Below, piece by piece: positions 1-7,224 of a stretch of 26,686 bases of DNA; position 1 is the stretch's first letter, and every line of letters starts with the position of its first letter. Source of the stretch: a virus; the IMG/VR virus record IMGVR_UViG_3300021376_000295, positions 1 through 26,686 of that record; one strand, given 5' to 3'. Below the pieces are notes generated by a model. It made no database searches. It was not told the DNA's origin and saw only the letters and a list, made by a program, of their open reading frames with translations. The translations under genes and the position numbers were made by a program.

Positions 1-185
1 TCTACTGTGTTATCAGCAGGCACTGGCAATGCAGCAGGTGTAGCAATAGCGGAATTGGTTGTGTTAGCAGTTCCGTTTAGAGATACAGCGACTGTCATTA
101 CAGCAGCACTTGCAGGTGTTGCGATAAATGTACCCATAGTCATGGCTGCAACCACGGCTAGAGCGATCTTTTTAAATGAATTCAT
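1..185 (-). CDS. Secreted protein with signal peptide, 3' end cut by window edge
   Basis: The minus-strand reading frame starts at an ATG at 185 with a strong Shine-Dalgarno (AAAAGGAGAAAAATG) and stays open to the window edge, so only the first 61 residues are visible. The N-terminus is a classic Sec signal peptide: a basic start (MNSFKK), a hydrophobic core at about residues 7-21 and an AxA signal peptidase I site (PASA at 24-27, cleavage likely after A27). The mature part begins with a small-residue, Thr/Ala/Val-rich stretch like an extracellular beta-strand domain. The function is unknown. It lies just after the large terminase with a 31-base gap. By hand count it is about 46% GC, above the AT-rich end of the terminase gene. 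It could be a surface or virion-associated protein, but the sequence alone does not decide. Confidence 0.75.
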   Translation of the reverse strand, partial: MNSFKKIALAVVAAMTMGTFIATPASAAVMTVAVSLNGTANTTNSAIATPAALPVPADNTV

Positions 186-216
186 TTTTCTCCTTTTATA
201 TTCATTATTTATATTT

Positions 217-2004
217 TTATATTGTTTTAAGCCTATCCAAGTAGTTTTCAATCTCCTCTATTTGGCTAGGTTTATATTGTATCACGTTCTCAGGAAGCGT
301 GTCAACTTTACGTGGCTTATCTTTAAATGTATGGACCTCAACTTCAAGGTTTGTGTCTTTGGGGGTATACGATATCGCCCCAAAAATAGCACCACACACA
401 GCATCCGCTAGGTCTTTAGATAATTTTCGTGGATGATCTACATTTTTTCCATTTTTAGTTATTTTTAATTCTGTAAGTTCTTCAAATAAAAGTTCTATAG
501 ATGGCATAGCAAGACGTTCTTCATATACCAACATTGCCATATCTTCATATTGTTTTTTAGATACAGATACTGTATCGGTTTTTATTCCTACAGACTTAAG
601 TTCATTTTGAATATCAAATGATTGCCACCTATCAAAAGTCACCATTCCTATATTAAATCCTAGTCTCCTAAGATTTTGTATCCATTGTTTAACCTCAGAT
701 AGATTAACTGGACCTTCAGTTTTTGGTTCCCACCAAGCAACTGCATCTACAACTACAACTGGAGATATTTCTTCATAATTTTTAATAACTTGAACGCTTA
801 CCCATTTATCTACGTGTGCAATAGCAACAGCACATTTGTCATGTCTTTGTGCAAGGTCAGCATGCACATAATAAACTTTATCTGGATCAGGCTTAAAACT
901 TGTTTCAAATCTTCTAAACTGATCTAATGGATTTCTAATGGTCATACATGAACGAACTTTATCCGCCTGCTTAAAAAATGCATCAGACGCATAGGTAGGA
1001 ACACAAGCAAAACGCATCATGGCATCGCCAAGATCTGTCATAAAAGCAATTTTAAAATCATCAACCTTTCTAGTTGGGTTAACCTCCCAAGTGGCTCTTT
1101 TTAATGCAAAGACTCCTGGGTATTTATAAGAACTTATCTCATCATAATCCCAAGATATTTCAAACCAATTATCTGGATCATCTTCTGGAAGCAATGGATT
1201 AATTATATATCTGTGTGTTTTTGTTATAGTTTCTTTTTCTGCAATTACTGCTTCATACCGTTCAGAAATATAGTCTCCATTATATCTAGGGAATGAAAGC
1301 AAAACAACCTTACCCAAATCAGGAAAACGAGAATCTACTGAGCCACGAAACGACTTGTAGATGTTTTCAGATGTCTTTCCCTGCTCATTGCCAGTTGCAA
1401 CTTCAGATGCAAAACCAGAAATTTCATCAAGAACTGCAAGTAAAAGGTTTAACCCTTCATGCGATTCTCTTTCGGAATGTCCAGAATAAACCGTAATTGA
1501 TTTGTTAAATCCCATTGAGTCTACCTTTGCTTCATATTTTCCAGCAAACCAGGGAGACTTTTCAATCTTTGTTTTAAAACCTTTAAAGAAAACATTCTTT
1601 GCCTGTTGTGCGTTAATGGCAACATTAATTAAATCTATCGCATCCCCACTTGGTTTTCCAAAATATCTTGCAGGATCTTTAAGACATAACAATTTATAGA
1701 CAATATAAGCACAAGCAACAGTAGAGGTGAAGTCCTTTCCACTACCCTTTCCAAGTTGCAAAATAATTTCGTTCTTTGTATATTTTTCATAATATTCTTC
1801 TCCTTCTTTTTGCCCCATCAATTCTTGCAAATCTTCTTTACGATATATTTGACTCATGGCCTGAACAATGTCGTATTGTATATCAGACAATTTTGGCTGT
1901 CCTAAATAATCTGCAGACTCAACAAATGTTACTACGTCTACTGGAATTTCTTCAAAATGATTATCTTTTAACGCTTCAAGAAAATCATTAAACGTCGTGG
2001 ACAA
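217..2004 (-). CDS. terL: Terminase large subunit (DNA-packaging ATPase/nuclease)
   Basis: This is the motor that pumps phage DNA into the prohead and cuts concatemers. The 595-residue length is usual for the family. The ATPase part has a Walker A at residues 85-91 (GKGSGKD) and a Walker B at about 187-194 ending in DE (D193, E194). The C-terminal RNase H-like nuclease shows the expected three acidic positions: D383 in HADLA, D458 in FDRW and D534 in KDLADAV. The start is a TTG at 2004 inside the end of the preceding gene (17-base overlap), with a GAGG Shine-Dalgarno about nine bases upstream. There is no in-frame ATG nearby, so the TTG start is the best choice. The gene follows the putative small subunit. 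No portal or capsid gene is in the window. Confidence 0.93.
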   Translation of the reverse strand: MSTTFNDFLEALKDNHFEEIPVDVVTFVESADYLGQPKLSDIQYDIVQAMSQIYRKEDLQELMGQKEGEEYYEKYTKNEIILQLGKGSGKDFTSTVACAYIVYKLLCLKDPARYFGKPSGDAIDLINVAINAQQAKNVFFKGFKTKIEKSPWFAGKYEAKVDSMGFNKSITVYSGHSERESHEGLNLLLAVLDEISGFASEVATGNEQGKTSENIYKSFRGSVDSRFPDLGKVVLLSFPRYNGDYISERYEAVIAEKETITKTHRYIINPLLPEDDPDNWFEISWDYDEISSYKYPGVFALKRATWEVNPTRKVDDFKIAFMTDLGDAMMRFACVPTYASDAFFKQADKVRSCMTIRNPLDQFRRFETSFKPDPDKVYYVHADLAQRHDKCAVAIAHVDKWVSVQVIKNYEEISPVVVVDAVAWWEPKTEGPVNLSEVKQWIQNLRRLGFNIGMVTFDRWQSFDIQNELKSVGIKTDTVSVSKKQYEDMAMLVYEERLAMPSIELLFEELTELKITKNGKNVDHPRKLSKDLADAVCGAIFGAISYTPKDTNLEVEVHTFKDKPRKVDTLPENVIQYKPSQIEEIENYLDRLKTI

Positions 2005-2521
2005 TTGTAATTACCTCATCTTTTTTGGCAATATCAGAAAGCCTACGCATAATTTCGTCACGAACATCTGGATATTCTGAGGCTATGTCACGAAGAATAG
2101 CCATCAGTACGTCTTGTTTCTTTTCAATTTGCAACATTTCTTCTGCCAGTTCTTTGTTTTCAAGCAGCCCTGCCTTTTGAAGCATGTCAATTCTTTTGGA
2201 CTCAATATCCATTACTAGTTTAATTGCTTGTGTTTTTGCGCCAAGATTATTGTTTAGTGATGCCTCGTCAATAACTTCGTATGACTTAGAAATCAGTTTA
2301 TTGTAATGTGTATCAGCAATAGCCAATGCTTCTTTAGCACGAGCACGGATTGCGTCATTAGCGGAGGCCATGACCTTCCATTCGTTTATATGTTGGACAA
2401 CACGACCTCTTGGGATTTCTAAATCTTTAGATATTTTTGTTGGATCATTACCCTTAAGATATTCACCAACGACAGTATTTAACTCATCAAGATGATTAAT
2501 TAAGTCTTCTTCAGTTGACAT
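1988..2521 (-). CDS. Putative terminase small subunit (HTH DNA-binding)
   Basis: This 177-residue protein has an N-terminal helix-turn-helix at about residues 27-48 (DPTKISKDLEIPRGRVVQHI), followed by a long charged, helix-rich region at about 55-160 that could oligomerise or form a coiled coil. That layout and its place directly upstream of the large subunit fit a small terminase subunit, which recognises DNA for packaging. No catalytic motif is visible. An ATG also exists at 2527, but the AAAGGA Shine-Dalgarno abuts it and sits six bases before the ATG at 2521, so I chose 2521. It overlaps the end of the preceding gene by 11 bases and the start of terL by 17. The role is inferred from context and the HTH. 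Confidence 0.7.
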   Translation of the reverse strand: MSTEEDLINHLDELNTVVGEYLKGNDPTKISKDLEIPRGRVVQHINEWKVMASANDAIRARAKEALAIADTHYNKLISKSYEVIDEASLNNNLGAKTQAIKLVMDIESKRIDMLQKAGLLENKELAEEMLQIEKKQDVLMAILRDIASEYPDVRDEIMRRLSDIAKKDEVITIVHDV

Positions 2522-2846
2522 TTTCATCCTTTGCTATCTTTAATAATACCAAATATCCAATTAAATCATCAATATCGTTATCTCCAACATATTCTGTACC
2601 ACGCATAATCCTGCTTAATTTGTCATCAATACGAACATGCAACTGTTCTCTTGCGTCTGCCTTACTAAAAATACGAATAGGTTCTAATGCAGAGTTTCCA
2701 TATGAAATGTTTTTTCTGATAAGCATGTGTGCAAGATTTAGGCAGGCATCAAGAATCTGTTTTCCAGCACTAGTGCCAACAGTAAGCAAATATAGATCGT
2801 TAAAATTAAAAACTTTTGAATCAGGGAATACTGGCTTTAGACTCAT
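2511..2846 (-). CDS. Nmad1/DUF1599-like protein
   Basis: This 111-residue protein carries a signature I recognise from the family called nucleotide modification associated domain 1 (DUF1599): KNISYGNSALEP at about 45-56, then VRIDDKLSRI at 71-80 and an acidic DIDDLIGYLVLLKI near 91-104. The biochemical function of the family is not established; its name comes from gene neighbourhoods with nucleotide or base modification enzymes. The ATG at 2846 overlaps the stop of the small HTH gene as ATGA, and an AGGAGG Shine-Dalgarno precedes it, so the two are probably co-translated. The small terminase follows. Involvement in DNA modification here is only a hypothesis. The family assignment is fairly secure. 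Confidence 0.72.
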   Translation of the reverse strand: MSLKPVFPDSKVFNFNDLYLLTVGTSAGKQILDACLNLAHMLIRKNISYGNSALEPIRIFSKADAREQLHVRIDDKLSRIMRGTEYVGDNDIDDLIGYLVLLKIAKDENVN

Positions 2847-2998
2847 CTCTTTGACCTCCTTAATCCAAATTTAGCAAGATACACGTAAATAGTTTCCACG
2901 CTTACCCCGCATTCTTTTGCTATGGCCTCTGGAGATTTTTTATCAATATGATATCTCTTTTTAAGCCACAATTCGCTTGTGTATAGTTTAGCAGACAT
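2843..2998 (-). CDS. Small helix-turn-helix protein (51 aa)
   Basis: A short frame of 51 residues fills the space between the neighbouring genes. It reads as one compact homeodomain-like HTH: a first helix around SELWLKKRYHI, then SPEAIAKECGVSVETIYVYL (about residues 22-41), ending in a basic tail, KFGLRRSKR. Phage proteins and domains attached to homing endonucleases of this kind bind DNA. Its stop overlaps the start of the Nmad1-like gene by four bases (ATGA), which strongly supports it being real. An AAAGGAG lies 15 bases before the ATG, too far for ideal spacing, so a non-ATG start slightly upstream is possible. It may be a regulator of the terminase block or an additional packaging factor; neither is shown. 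Confidence 0.7.
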   Translation of the reverse strand: MSAKLYTSELWLKKRYHIDKKSPEAIAKECGVSVETIYVYLAKFGLRRSKR

Positions 2999-3013
2999 AA
3001 TATTAATTGTCAA
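2985..3013 (-). promoter_or_regulatory. Possible promoter inside the start of the small HTH gene
   Basis: A perfect -35 hexamer TTGACA (3008-3013) is followed 17 bases later by TAAACT (2985-2990), which matches four of six -10 positions and is preceded by an extended-10 TG. It would transcribe the Nmad1-like and terminase genes. The -10 is imperfect and the site overlaps a coding start, so this is tentative. Confidence 0.3.
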
Positions 3014-3019
3014 CTCCTT

Positions 3020-3727
3020 TCATATACCGTTATCCTCCATATATTTCAATCTCTCTGTGTATGAGTCAAACGCAGGCCCACCTTCATTTTCCATGTTCAT
3101 AATGTCATAATGATATGCATCCGAATCCTCTGTGACCCATTTAGAGGCATCCTCAACATCCCATTTACGATTAGAATTAATTAATCTATGAATCAATGGC
3201 TTACCAATCTTTGTAGTAAAAGATGGTTCCAATATAAATACACGGTTGTTAGGTTGAATCGCAAAGTTTCCGTCGTCTCTTTGAATAACATGACCACACT
3301 TATGTTGTCCAGGAGTTTCCGAATACCCATCATCTAAACTATTACCATCCCCACCGTACCAGTCAAGAGTAAATAAATATTTACCACTTATCTTAGTTTT
3401 AGTTCTATCAGTATAATACATCTTCAAATTTGTAAGCCCCGAAAATTTTGTGACGGTAACAAAAGGACTAAACGAATTCCACAATACTAAGTTATGTATA
3501 TCTTCCTCTGGTACTCCAGGCTCAGTACAAAAAGCACTAACAGGCATTCTCCACCATAGTCCACCATCTTCCATCATAAAGTGAAATAGTGGGCTTCGGT
3601 TTGGTACGCTGGATACGCCAAATATTACACAAGGGAAATATTGCTCATGACTATCTTTTTGATTTCTTAAATAGTTTCCACGAACATAGCATTCAATAGG
3701 TGGGATGTTGGCGTTTAATTCTGGCAT
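3020..3727 (-). CDS. Conserved-looking phage protein of unknown function
   Basis: I do not recognise a functional family in this 235-residue protein. It is soluble, rich in aromatic residues (Trp, Tyr, Phe) and looks mostly beta-stranded, with no signal peptide or membrane segment. A GGLWWRMP stretch lies near residue 56, and the C-terminal third contains many acidic and aromatic residues. A TTG at 3748 would add seven residues, but the ATG at 3727 forms a tight TAATG junction with the stop of the RuvC-like gene and has an AAAAGG about ten bases upstream, so I prefer it. Its place after the resolvase and before the packaging genes suggests a role in late DNA metabolism, without direct support. 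Confidence 0.75.
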   Translation of the reverse strand: MPELNANIPPIECYVRGNYLRNQKDSHEQYFPCVIFGVSSVPNRSPLFHFMMEDGGLWWRMPVSAFCTEPGVPEEDIHNLVLWNSFSPFVTVTKFSGLTNLKMYYTDRTKTKISGKYLFTLDWYGGDGNSLDDGYSETPGQHKCGHVIQRDDGNFAIQPNNRVFILEPSFTTKIGKPLIHRLINSNRKWDVEDASKWVTEDSDAYHYDIMNMENEGGPAFDSYTERLKYMEDNGI

Positions 3728-4329
3728 TATTGCACTGCCTTTTCCCAATTATTTATTGCCCAATGACCGATACCTGCTGAGTCTGCAACATCGTTGTCTG
3801 TTATTTTTTTATCATAAAAAATACCTAATAATTTTATTGTTCTTTGCTTTCTAAATTCTCTTTCGTATGCCTTATACCATGATAATGATTTACCTGGATT
3901 GGCAGATCTAATCTGCAATTGCTCTTCTTTAGTTAATTTTTTGTTACCTAAATACGATTGCCAAGTTATTGGAGATACTTTTCCAATAATTTTAAGATTA
4001 GACAAACCTGCGCCACCTATAATTGCTCCCTGTACAAGAGCAAGATCTGCTGCAGTTTTGGGGGAATTCATAAAAACCGTATGCTCAATAACAATAGCCT
4101 CAACTAAATTATAATAATCAAATAAGGCTTTTGTTTTTTTAGTAGCATCAATAACTTTAGTATAAATATCTTTGCCCTCAAACATGATCTTTCCGTGATC
4201 TGTTAATCTTTTATACGAGTATATGGTAAATGCTAAACTACTTGTGCTGGCATCAATTGCACAAATAACACCAGGCTGAGTAGACAACTCTGGCTTAAAA
4301 TATCTATCTGTTTCTTTTGCTCTTGTCAT
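3727..4329 (-). CDS. ruvC: RuvC-like Holliday junction resolvase
   Basis: This is a 200-residue RNase H-fold nuclease of the RuvC type, expected to cut four-way DNA junctions during recombination and before packaging. The four acidic positions of the family can be seen: D26 in CAIDAS on the first strand, E82 in VIEH, and D180 and D183 in DNDVADSAGIG near the C-terminus. The length is close to bacterial RuvC. No RuvA or RuvB partner is in the window, as is usual for phage enzymes. It overlaps the zinc-finger gene upstream by 26 bases and abuts the next gene as TAATG. Phage RuvC-like enzymes can also debranch replication intermediates. The fold assignment is good; the precise substrate is inferred. 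Confidence 0.85.
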   Translation of the reverse strand: MTRAKETDRYFKPELSTQPGVICAIDASTSSLAFTIYSYKRLTDHGKIMFEGKDIYTKVIDATKKTKALFDYYNLVEAIVIEHTVFMNSPKTAADLALVQGAIIGGAGLSNLKIIGKVSPITWQSYLGNKKLTKEEQLQIRSANPGKSLSWYKAYEREFRKQRTIKLLGIFYDKKITDNDVADSAGIGHWAINNWEKAVQ

Positions 4330-4600
4330 TTGACAAATCCTTAATTTCCTTGATTGCTTTTTTTACATCTATTGGATTTATAGAACATCTTGTGCATAGC
4401 AAATCATCGTTATATATTGATAACCTAGATCCACAATCTCTACACATTCTATTTTTTCCTTTTCTTTTTTGTCTTTTTGTTTGTATGTATCTTTGTGCAA
4501 TTTTTTCTTTAGTAGCAGTCTCTCTACATTGTTCTGAACAATATATTTGATATGAAACTATTGATTCAAAGTCATTGTCACACCATTTACAATTCTTCAT
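4304..4600 (-). CDS. Small protein with two zinc-binding cysteine sets
   Basis: This 98-residue basic protein contains two predicted zinc-binding units. The first uses C4, C7, C21 and C25 (CxxC ... CxxxC); the second uses C53, C56, C69 and C72 (CxxC ... CxxC). A lysine- and arginine-rich linker lies between them (about 37-51). Such modules bind nucleic acid or mediate protein contacts; no catalytic motif is present. It overlaps the Cas4/RecB-like nuclease upstream by 14 bases and the resolvase downstream by 26, so all three are probably co-translated and may work together in recombination. The function is otherwise unknown. Confidence 0.8.
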   Translation of the reverse strand: MKNCKWCDNDFESIVSYQIYCSEQCRETATKEKIAQRYIQTKRQKRKGKNRMCRDCGSRLSIYNDDLLCTRCSINPIDVKKAIKEIKDLSNDKSKRNR

Positions 4601-5447
4601 CTTTTAGCAACTCCAGAGGTTTAATTTTAATTACCCCTGTCTCTGCTTCAGCGCATGCTTTTTGAATTGGACAAACCTTACATGTTTTAGAATTAGATCT
4701 ATATGGCTTCTGTGGAAGTTCCTTATTTTTCCAACTCTCGTATACTTTTTTCATCCAATCAAATGCCTGGTCTACCCACCGACGGTAATGATCGTTTACT
4801 AATACTGGTAAAGTTAACAACTTATGATCATTTTTATTTTCATAAATTATAACACCCTTGCCAATTTTCCAAACCTTCATATACATTAATAACTGCATAA
4901 GATGAGCCAACTTGGGATTTCTAGTTCTCTTCTTATACTCAAATCCATCACTAGATATTACTTTAATTTCTCCAATGACACGTTCTTCGTTTATATTTAA
5001 CATTACATCGCCATAACCATCAAATGGTGGATCTTCTGTTTTTACTCTAAACTCCATTGCTGGGTGTGTTTGTTTGTTATATTTTCTTTCTAGAGGATCA
5101 AACTCCATTGTTTCATCAAGAAGACCAGATGCTTTTATTGCTTCTTGAATTCTTTCATGACCCAAAGATCCATTAGTCCTATTTGCAACTCCATATGCGT
5201 CTGAATTGTCATAATGCACTGCTCCATCAAAAGCAAGATACCAGTATCTAGGACATTCTCCAGCACCATAAGTTAATGCAGATGCAGAAAAATTACTTTT
5301 TTTAGTAAACTTTGGTTTTGTTTTTGTCATATATCCAGAATTTATTTTGTCAATTATTCCGTCAACAAAACTTACATCTTCTTGTGATACATTTTTCTTT
5401 TTCTTTGGATCTCTTGTCATTACTTGTTGTAATAAATTTTTAGCCAT
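4587..5447 (-). CDS. Cas4/RecB-type PD-(D/E)XK exonuclease with Fe-S cysteines
   Basis: The 286-residue protein has the core of the RecB/Cas4 nuclease family: H97 in LGHER, D147 in GYGDVM, E160 and K162 in GEIKVI, and Q185 and Y189 in the QLLMYM helix. One cysteine at 65 (ECPRYWY) and three near the C-terminus (C256, C259, C265; CKVCPIQKAC) make the four-cysteine pattern that holds an iron-sulfur cluster in Cas4 and AddB-type enzymes. It is expected to resect DNA ends for recombination. There is no CRISPR array or other cas gene nearby; it sits among RecA-like, RuvC-like and Hjc-like genes, so a recombination role is more likely. The ATG at 5447 has an AAAGGA Shine-Dalgarno and a promoter-like element upstream. 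Confidence 0.87.
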   Translation of the reverse strand: MAKNLLQQVMTRDPKKKKNVSQEDVSFVDGIIDKINSGYMTKTKPKFTKKSNFSASALTYGAGECPRYWYLAFDGAVHYDNSDAYGVANRTNGSLGHERIQEAIKASGLLDETMEFDPLERKYNKQTHPAMEFRVKTEDPPFDGYGDVMLNINEERVIGEIKVISSDGFEYKKRTRNPKLAHLMQLLMYMKVWKIGKGVIIYENKNDHKLLTLPVLVNDHYRRWVDQAFDWMKKVYESWKNKELPQKPYRSNSKTCKVCPIQKACAEAETGVIKIKPLELLKDEEL

Positions 5448-5470
5448 GTCTTATTCCTTTGTTTAAATTA

Positions 5471-5479
5471 ATTATATCA
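5471..5479 (-). promoter_or_regulatory. Extended -10 promoter candidate before the Cas4-like gene
   Basis: The 36-base gap between genes holds TGATATAAT, an extended -10 (TG, one base, TATAAT; hexamer at 5471-5476). No good -35 is visible, which extended -10 promoters tolerate. The flanking 13-mer TCTGATATAATTA recurs exactly in the gap at 18631-18643. Confidence 0.45.
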
Positions 5480-5483
5480 GATA

Positions 5484-5789
5484 TCAGCGAATTATGTATT
5501 TTAGTGCAGATACTAGATTATTTATTGACTCTGCTGCAGTGTAATATATATTTTTTTTACTGCGGTTAGACTTATCCACGTTGGCCATCCAAGTGGCACG
5601 TAGTGCCATTTTAGATGCTATTGCCTGAAGTCTAACGATTTCTAAAGTGGCAACATTCATAGGAATGTCTGGCTTTAGTATTAGTTTTGCAATTACAGTA
5701 AGTGCTGTAGTCAGTTCTTCATCTTTCATGTACTCTGATATTTCTGAGAGTCCATTTATCATTTCTATTGTAGTTTGTTGTTGTTCCAT
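5484..5789 (-). CDS. Small helical phage protein, function unknown
   Basis: This 101-residue protein starts at an ATG that forms a TAATG junction with the stop of the oxygenase upstream; a GTG at 5840 would extend it but would create a 52-base overlap. It is almost entirely helical by composition. The segment around LKPDIPMNVATLEIVRLQ at about 36-53 and the closing SINNLVSALKYIIR resemble a conserved family found in several unrelated phage groups, whose function I do not know. No metal-binding or membrane motif is present. It sits between the oxygenase pair and the Cas4-like nuclease, so it may be a recombination accessory or simply a passenger of the operon. Confidence 0.75.
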   Translation of the reverse strand: MEQQQTTIEMINGLSEISEYMKDEELTTALTVIAKLILKPDIPMNVATLEIVRLQAIASKMALRATWMANVDKSNRSKKNIYYTAAESINNLVSALKYIIR

Positions 5790-6577
5790 TATCCCATCGA
5801 TTCTGTTGATATTCCGTCTTGTAAACCATCTTTTGCCCACAAATTAAAAGCAGCCTGCATGTCTGTCCTTGCTTGTAATTTATCTAAATACTCTTTTCTT
5901 TTCTCTGGATATTTTTCTGGATCTATTGGATTTTCTTCCTTGGTAAATCTATAACTATTAATAGGACAATAATCCATACTAATAATTTCACAGAATTCTC
6001 CTTCTTTAAACTTCCGTTTTGGTCTCCAATGTATTTGATTTACTGCGCTAAATACTATGGTTTGTCCTGCTCCAAGAGTATACCTGGTAAAATTTTTAGT
6101 ATCATTCCAGTTTCCAACATATAAATCCCACTCTATATTTGTATCTGGACAGTAATTAACTGTTACTAAATTTTCATCTGCATCTAAATGCGGTGGCAAT
6201 GCTGGACTATTATCCCCATAGCCATACTTTAAGTTATAATCTATATAATTCCAATGACACAATGCTATGTCTTCTTTATACAATGGCTTTGCAATTTTGT
6301 CTAAAACTGCCTCGCAATCTTCTGGCATATCAAATTCAACTAAAACTCTTGACATATTCTTTGCTATCTTAGGCTGAAACCTACTCTTAAATGGAGATTT
6401 TCTAATATATCCGTCTTCTATTCTATCTCCTATAACAAAAGGTTCAAGTTTACGATTTTCTTGAATTAAATTCATTATCCTTTTCTTTTGATCTTCTGTA
6501 AATAAATTGTCTACATAAAAAGGCAATGGCTTATTATATTTGTCAAACCCAGTTAAATAATTATGAAGTTGAGCCAT
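5789..6577 (-). CDS. Putative 2OG-Fe(II) oxygenase (second of a tandem pair)
   Basis: From the ATG at 6577 the protein is 262 residues. It shows an HxD pair (H130, D132 in PPHLDADE), then a distal histidine and arginine (H183 and R185 in QIHWRPK), the facial triad and co-substrate arrangement of Fe(II)/2-oxoglutarate oxygenases in a double-stranded beta-helix. Such enzymes hydroxylate proteins, nucleic acids or small molecules; the substrate here is unknown. A longer version from an upstream non-ATG start is possible, but the GGGGGGTGG Shine-Dalgarno fits 6577. It overlaps the preceding oxygenase by 17 bases and shares its core pattern (NI-W-L, GQ-I-FS, Q-HWR, FK-G-F-E), so the two are paralogues. 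The C-terminal 60 residues are charged and helical and lack a counterpart in the partner. Confidence 0.7.
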   Translation of the reverse strand: MAQLHNYLTGFDKYNKPLPFYVDNLFTEDQKKRIMNLIQENRKLEPFVIGDRIEDGYIRKSPFKSRFQPKIAKNMSRVLVEFDMPEDCEAVLDKIAKPLYKEDIALCHWNYIDYNLKYGYGDNSPALPPHLDADENLVTVNYCPDTNIEWDLYVGNWNDTKNFTRYTLGAGQTIVFSAVNQIHWRPKRKFKEGEFCEIISMDYCPINSYRFTKEENPIDPEKYPEKRKEYLDKLQARTDMQAAFNLWAKDGLQDGISTESMG

Positions 6578-7178
6578 TTGTCCACCCCCCTGCATCAAAA
6601 TATGCTTTACGATATTTATCAACTTTTTCATCCATAATTTTATTTAAGCCTTCTTCTTTTGGACCAGAGTTTGGATCTGAGAAGTGGCAAAAAACCATTT
6701 CTACAAAATTGCCGTCTTTAAACTCAGTTGGCTTTCTCCAATGTACTTGATGTGTTCCACTAAATGTTATTGCCTGGTTATCCTTTAATATAAATTCTTT
6801 GTCTGGTTCAACAAAAAGTGGCCAACTTATATTAGAACTTAACTGATAGTCAAAAGTAAATCTAGGCTCTTTAAAGGTTTCGTCATAATGAGGAAACAGT
6901 GATGGCTTGAAATGAAATTTGCCACAATTACTAGTGACATTTTCATACCTGGCAAAACAAAATTCTGTTAATACTAGATTGTCGTTGCCACTTACTCGCC
7001 TTGCTACTTTGGTAAATTTTTTAACAACTTCTATCTCTAGTTCAATGAATAAGTTTGCTTGACAATGTTCTTGAACAAAGTTGCCACCAGTGCTTCTAGA
7101 AATAGATTTTCTTACAGAATCTATTCCATCTTGATTTAATATATCATCTACTATTACATTATTTTCATTATGTTTCAT
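6561..7178 (-). CDS. Putative 2OG-Fe(II) oxygenase (first of a tandem pair)
   Basis: This 205-residue protein carries H97 and D99 (FPHYDET), then H146 and R148 (HQVHWRKP), the spacing expected of a 2OG-Fe(II) oxygenase core. Between them lie NISWPLFV and NQAITFS, which match the same positions in the neighbouring oxygenase. The N-terminal 80 residues differ from the partner, so the copies have diverged. Genes of this kind are common in marine cyanophages, where substrates are mostly unknown. The ATG at 7178 is preceded by a GGAGA Shine-Dalgarno, and a TATAAT hexamer lies in the short gap upstream, so it may head its own transcript together with the second oxygenase and the genes after it. Catalytic activity is inferred from the motifs. 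Confidence 0.7.
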   Translation of the reverse strand: MKHNENNVIVDDILNQDGIDSVRKSISRSTGGNFVQEHCQANLFIELEIEVVKKFTKVARRVSGNDNLVLTEFCFARYENVTSNCGKFHFKPSLFPHYDETFKEPRFTFDYQLSSNISWPLFVEPDKEFILKDNQAITFSGTHQVHWRKPTEFKDGNFVEMVFCHFSDPNSGPKEEGLNKIMDEKVDKYRKAYFDAGGWTNGSTS

Positions 7179-7218
7179 TTTATGTCTCCGTTTCGGATCT
7201 AAGAAGTGTCATATATAT

Positions 7219-7224
7219 ATTATA
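7219..7224 (-). promoter_or_regulatory. Possible -10 element before the oxygenase pair
   Basis: TATAAT overlaps the stop codon of the Hjc-like gene and lies about 40 bases before the oxygenase ATG. The -35 region is poor (about three of six matches), so it is only a candidate. Downstream is a small hyphenated palindrome, TCCG-TTT-CGGA at 7185-7195, just before the Shine-Dalgarno. Confidence 0.35.

Noticed and set aside
185-217. AT-rich gap between terL and the secreted gene as a promoter
   Set aside because: It has several TATAAA-like strings but no TATAAT and no -35 match; too AT-rich to call.
7-411. Plus-strand open frame of 134 codons
   Set aside because: It lies opposite the signal-peptide gene and the end of terL, has no ribosome binding site and encodes a low-complexity hydrophobic product; it is a shadow of minus-strand genes.
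3020-3748. Longer start (TTG at 3748) for the unknown gene after ruvC
   Set aside because: The ATG at 3727 forms a TAATG junction with the upstream stop and fits the local Shine-Dalgarno better.
4587-5447. CRISPR adaptation module suggested by the Cas4-like gene
   Set aside because: There are no repeats, spacers, cas1 or cas2; neighbours are recombination genes.
7185-7195. Hairpin TCCG-TTT-CGGA as a terminator
   Set aside because: The stem is only four base pairs and no T-run follows on the transcribed strand; at most it is a weak structure in the leader.
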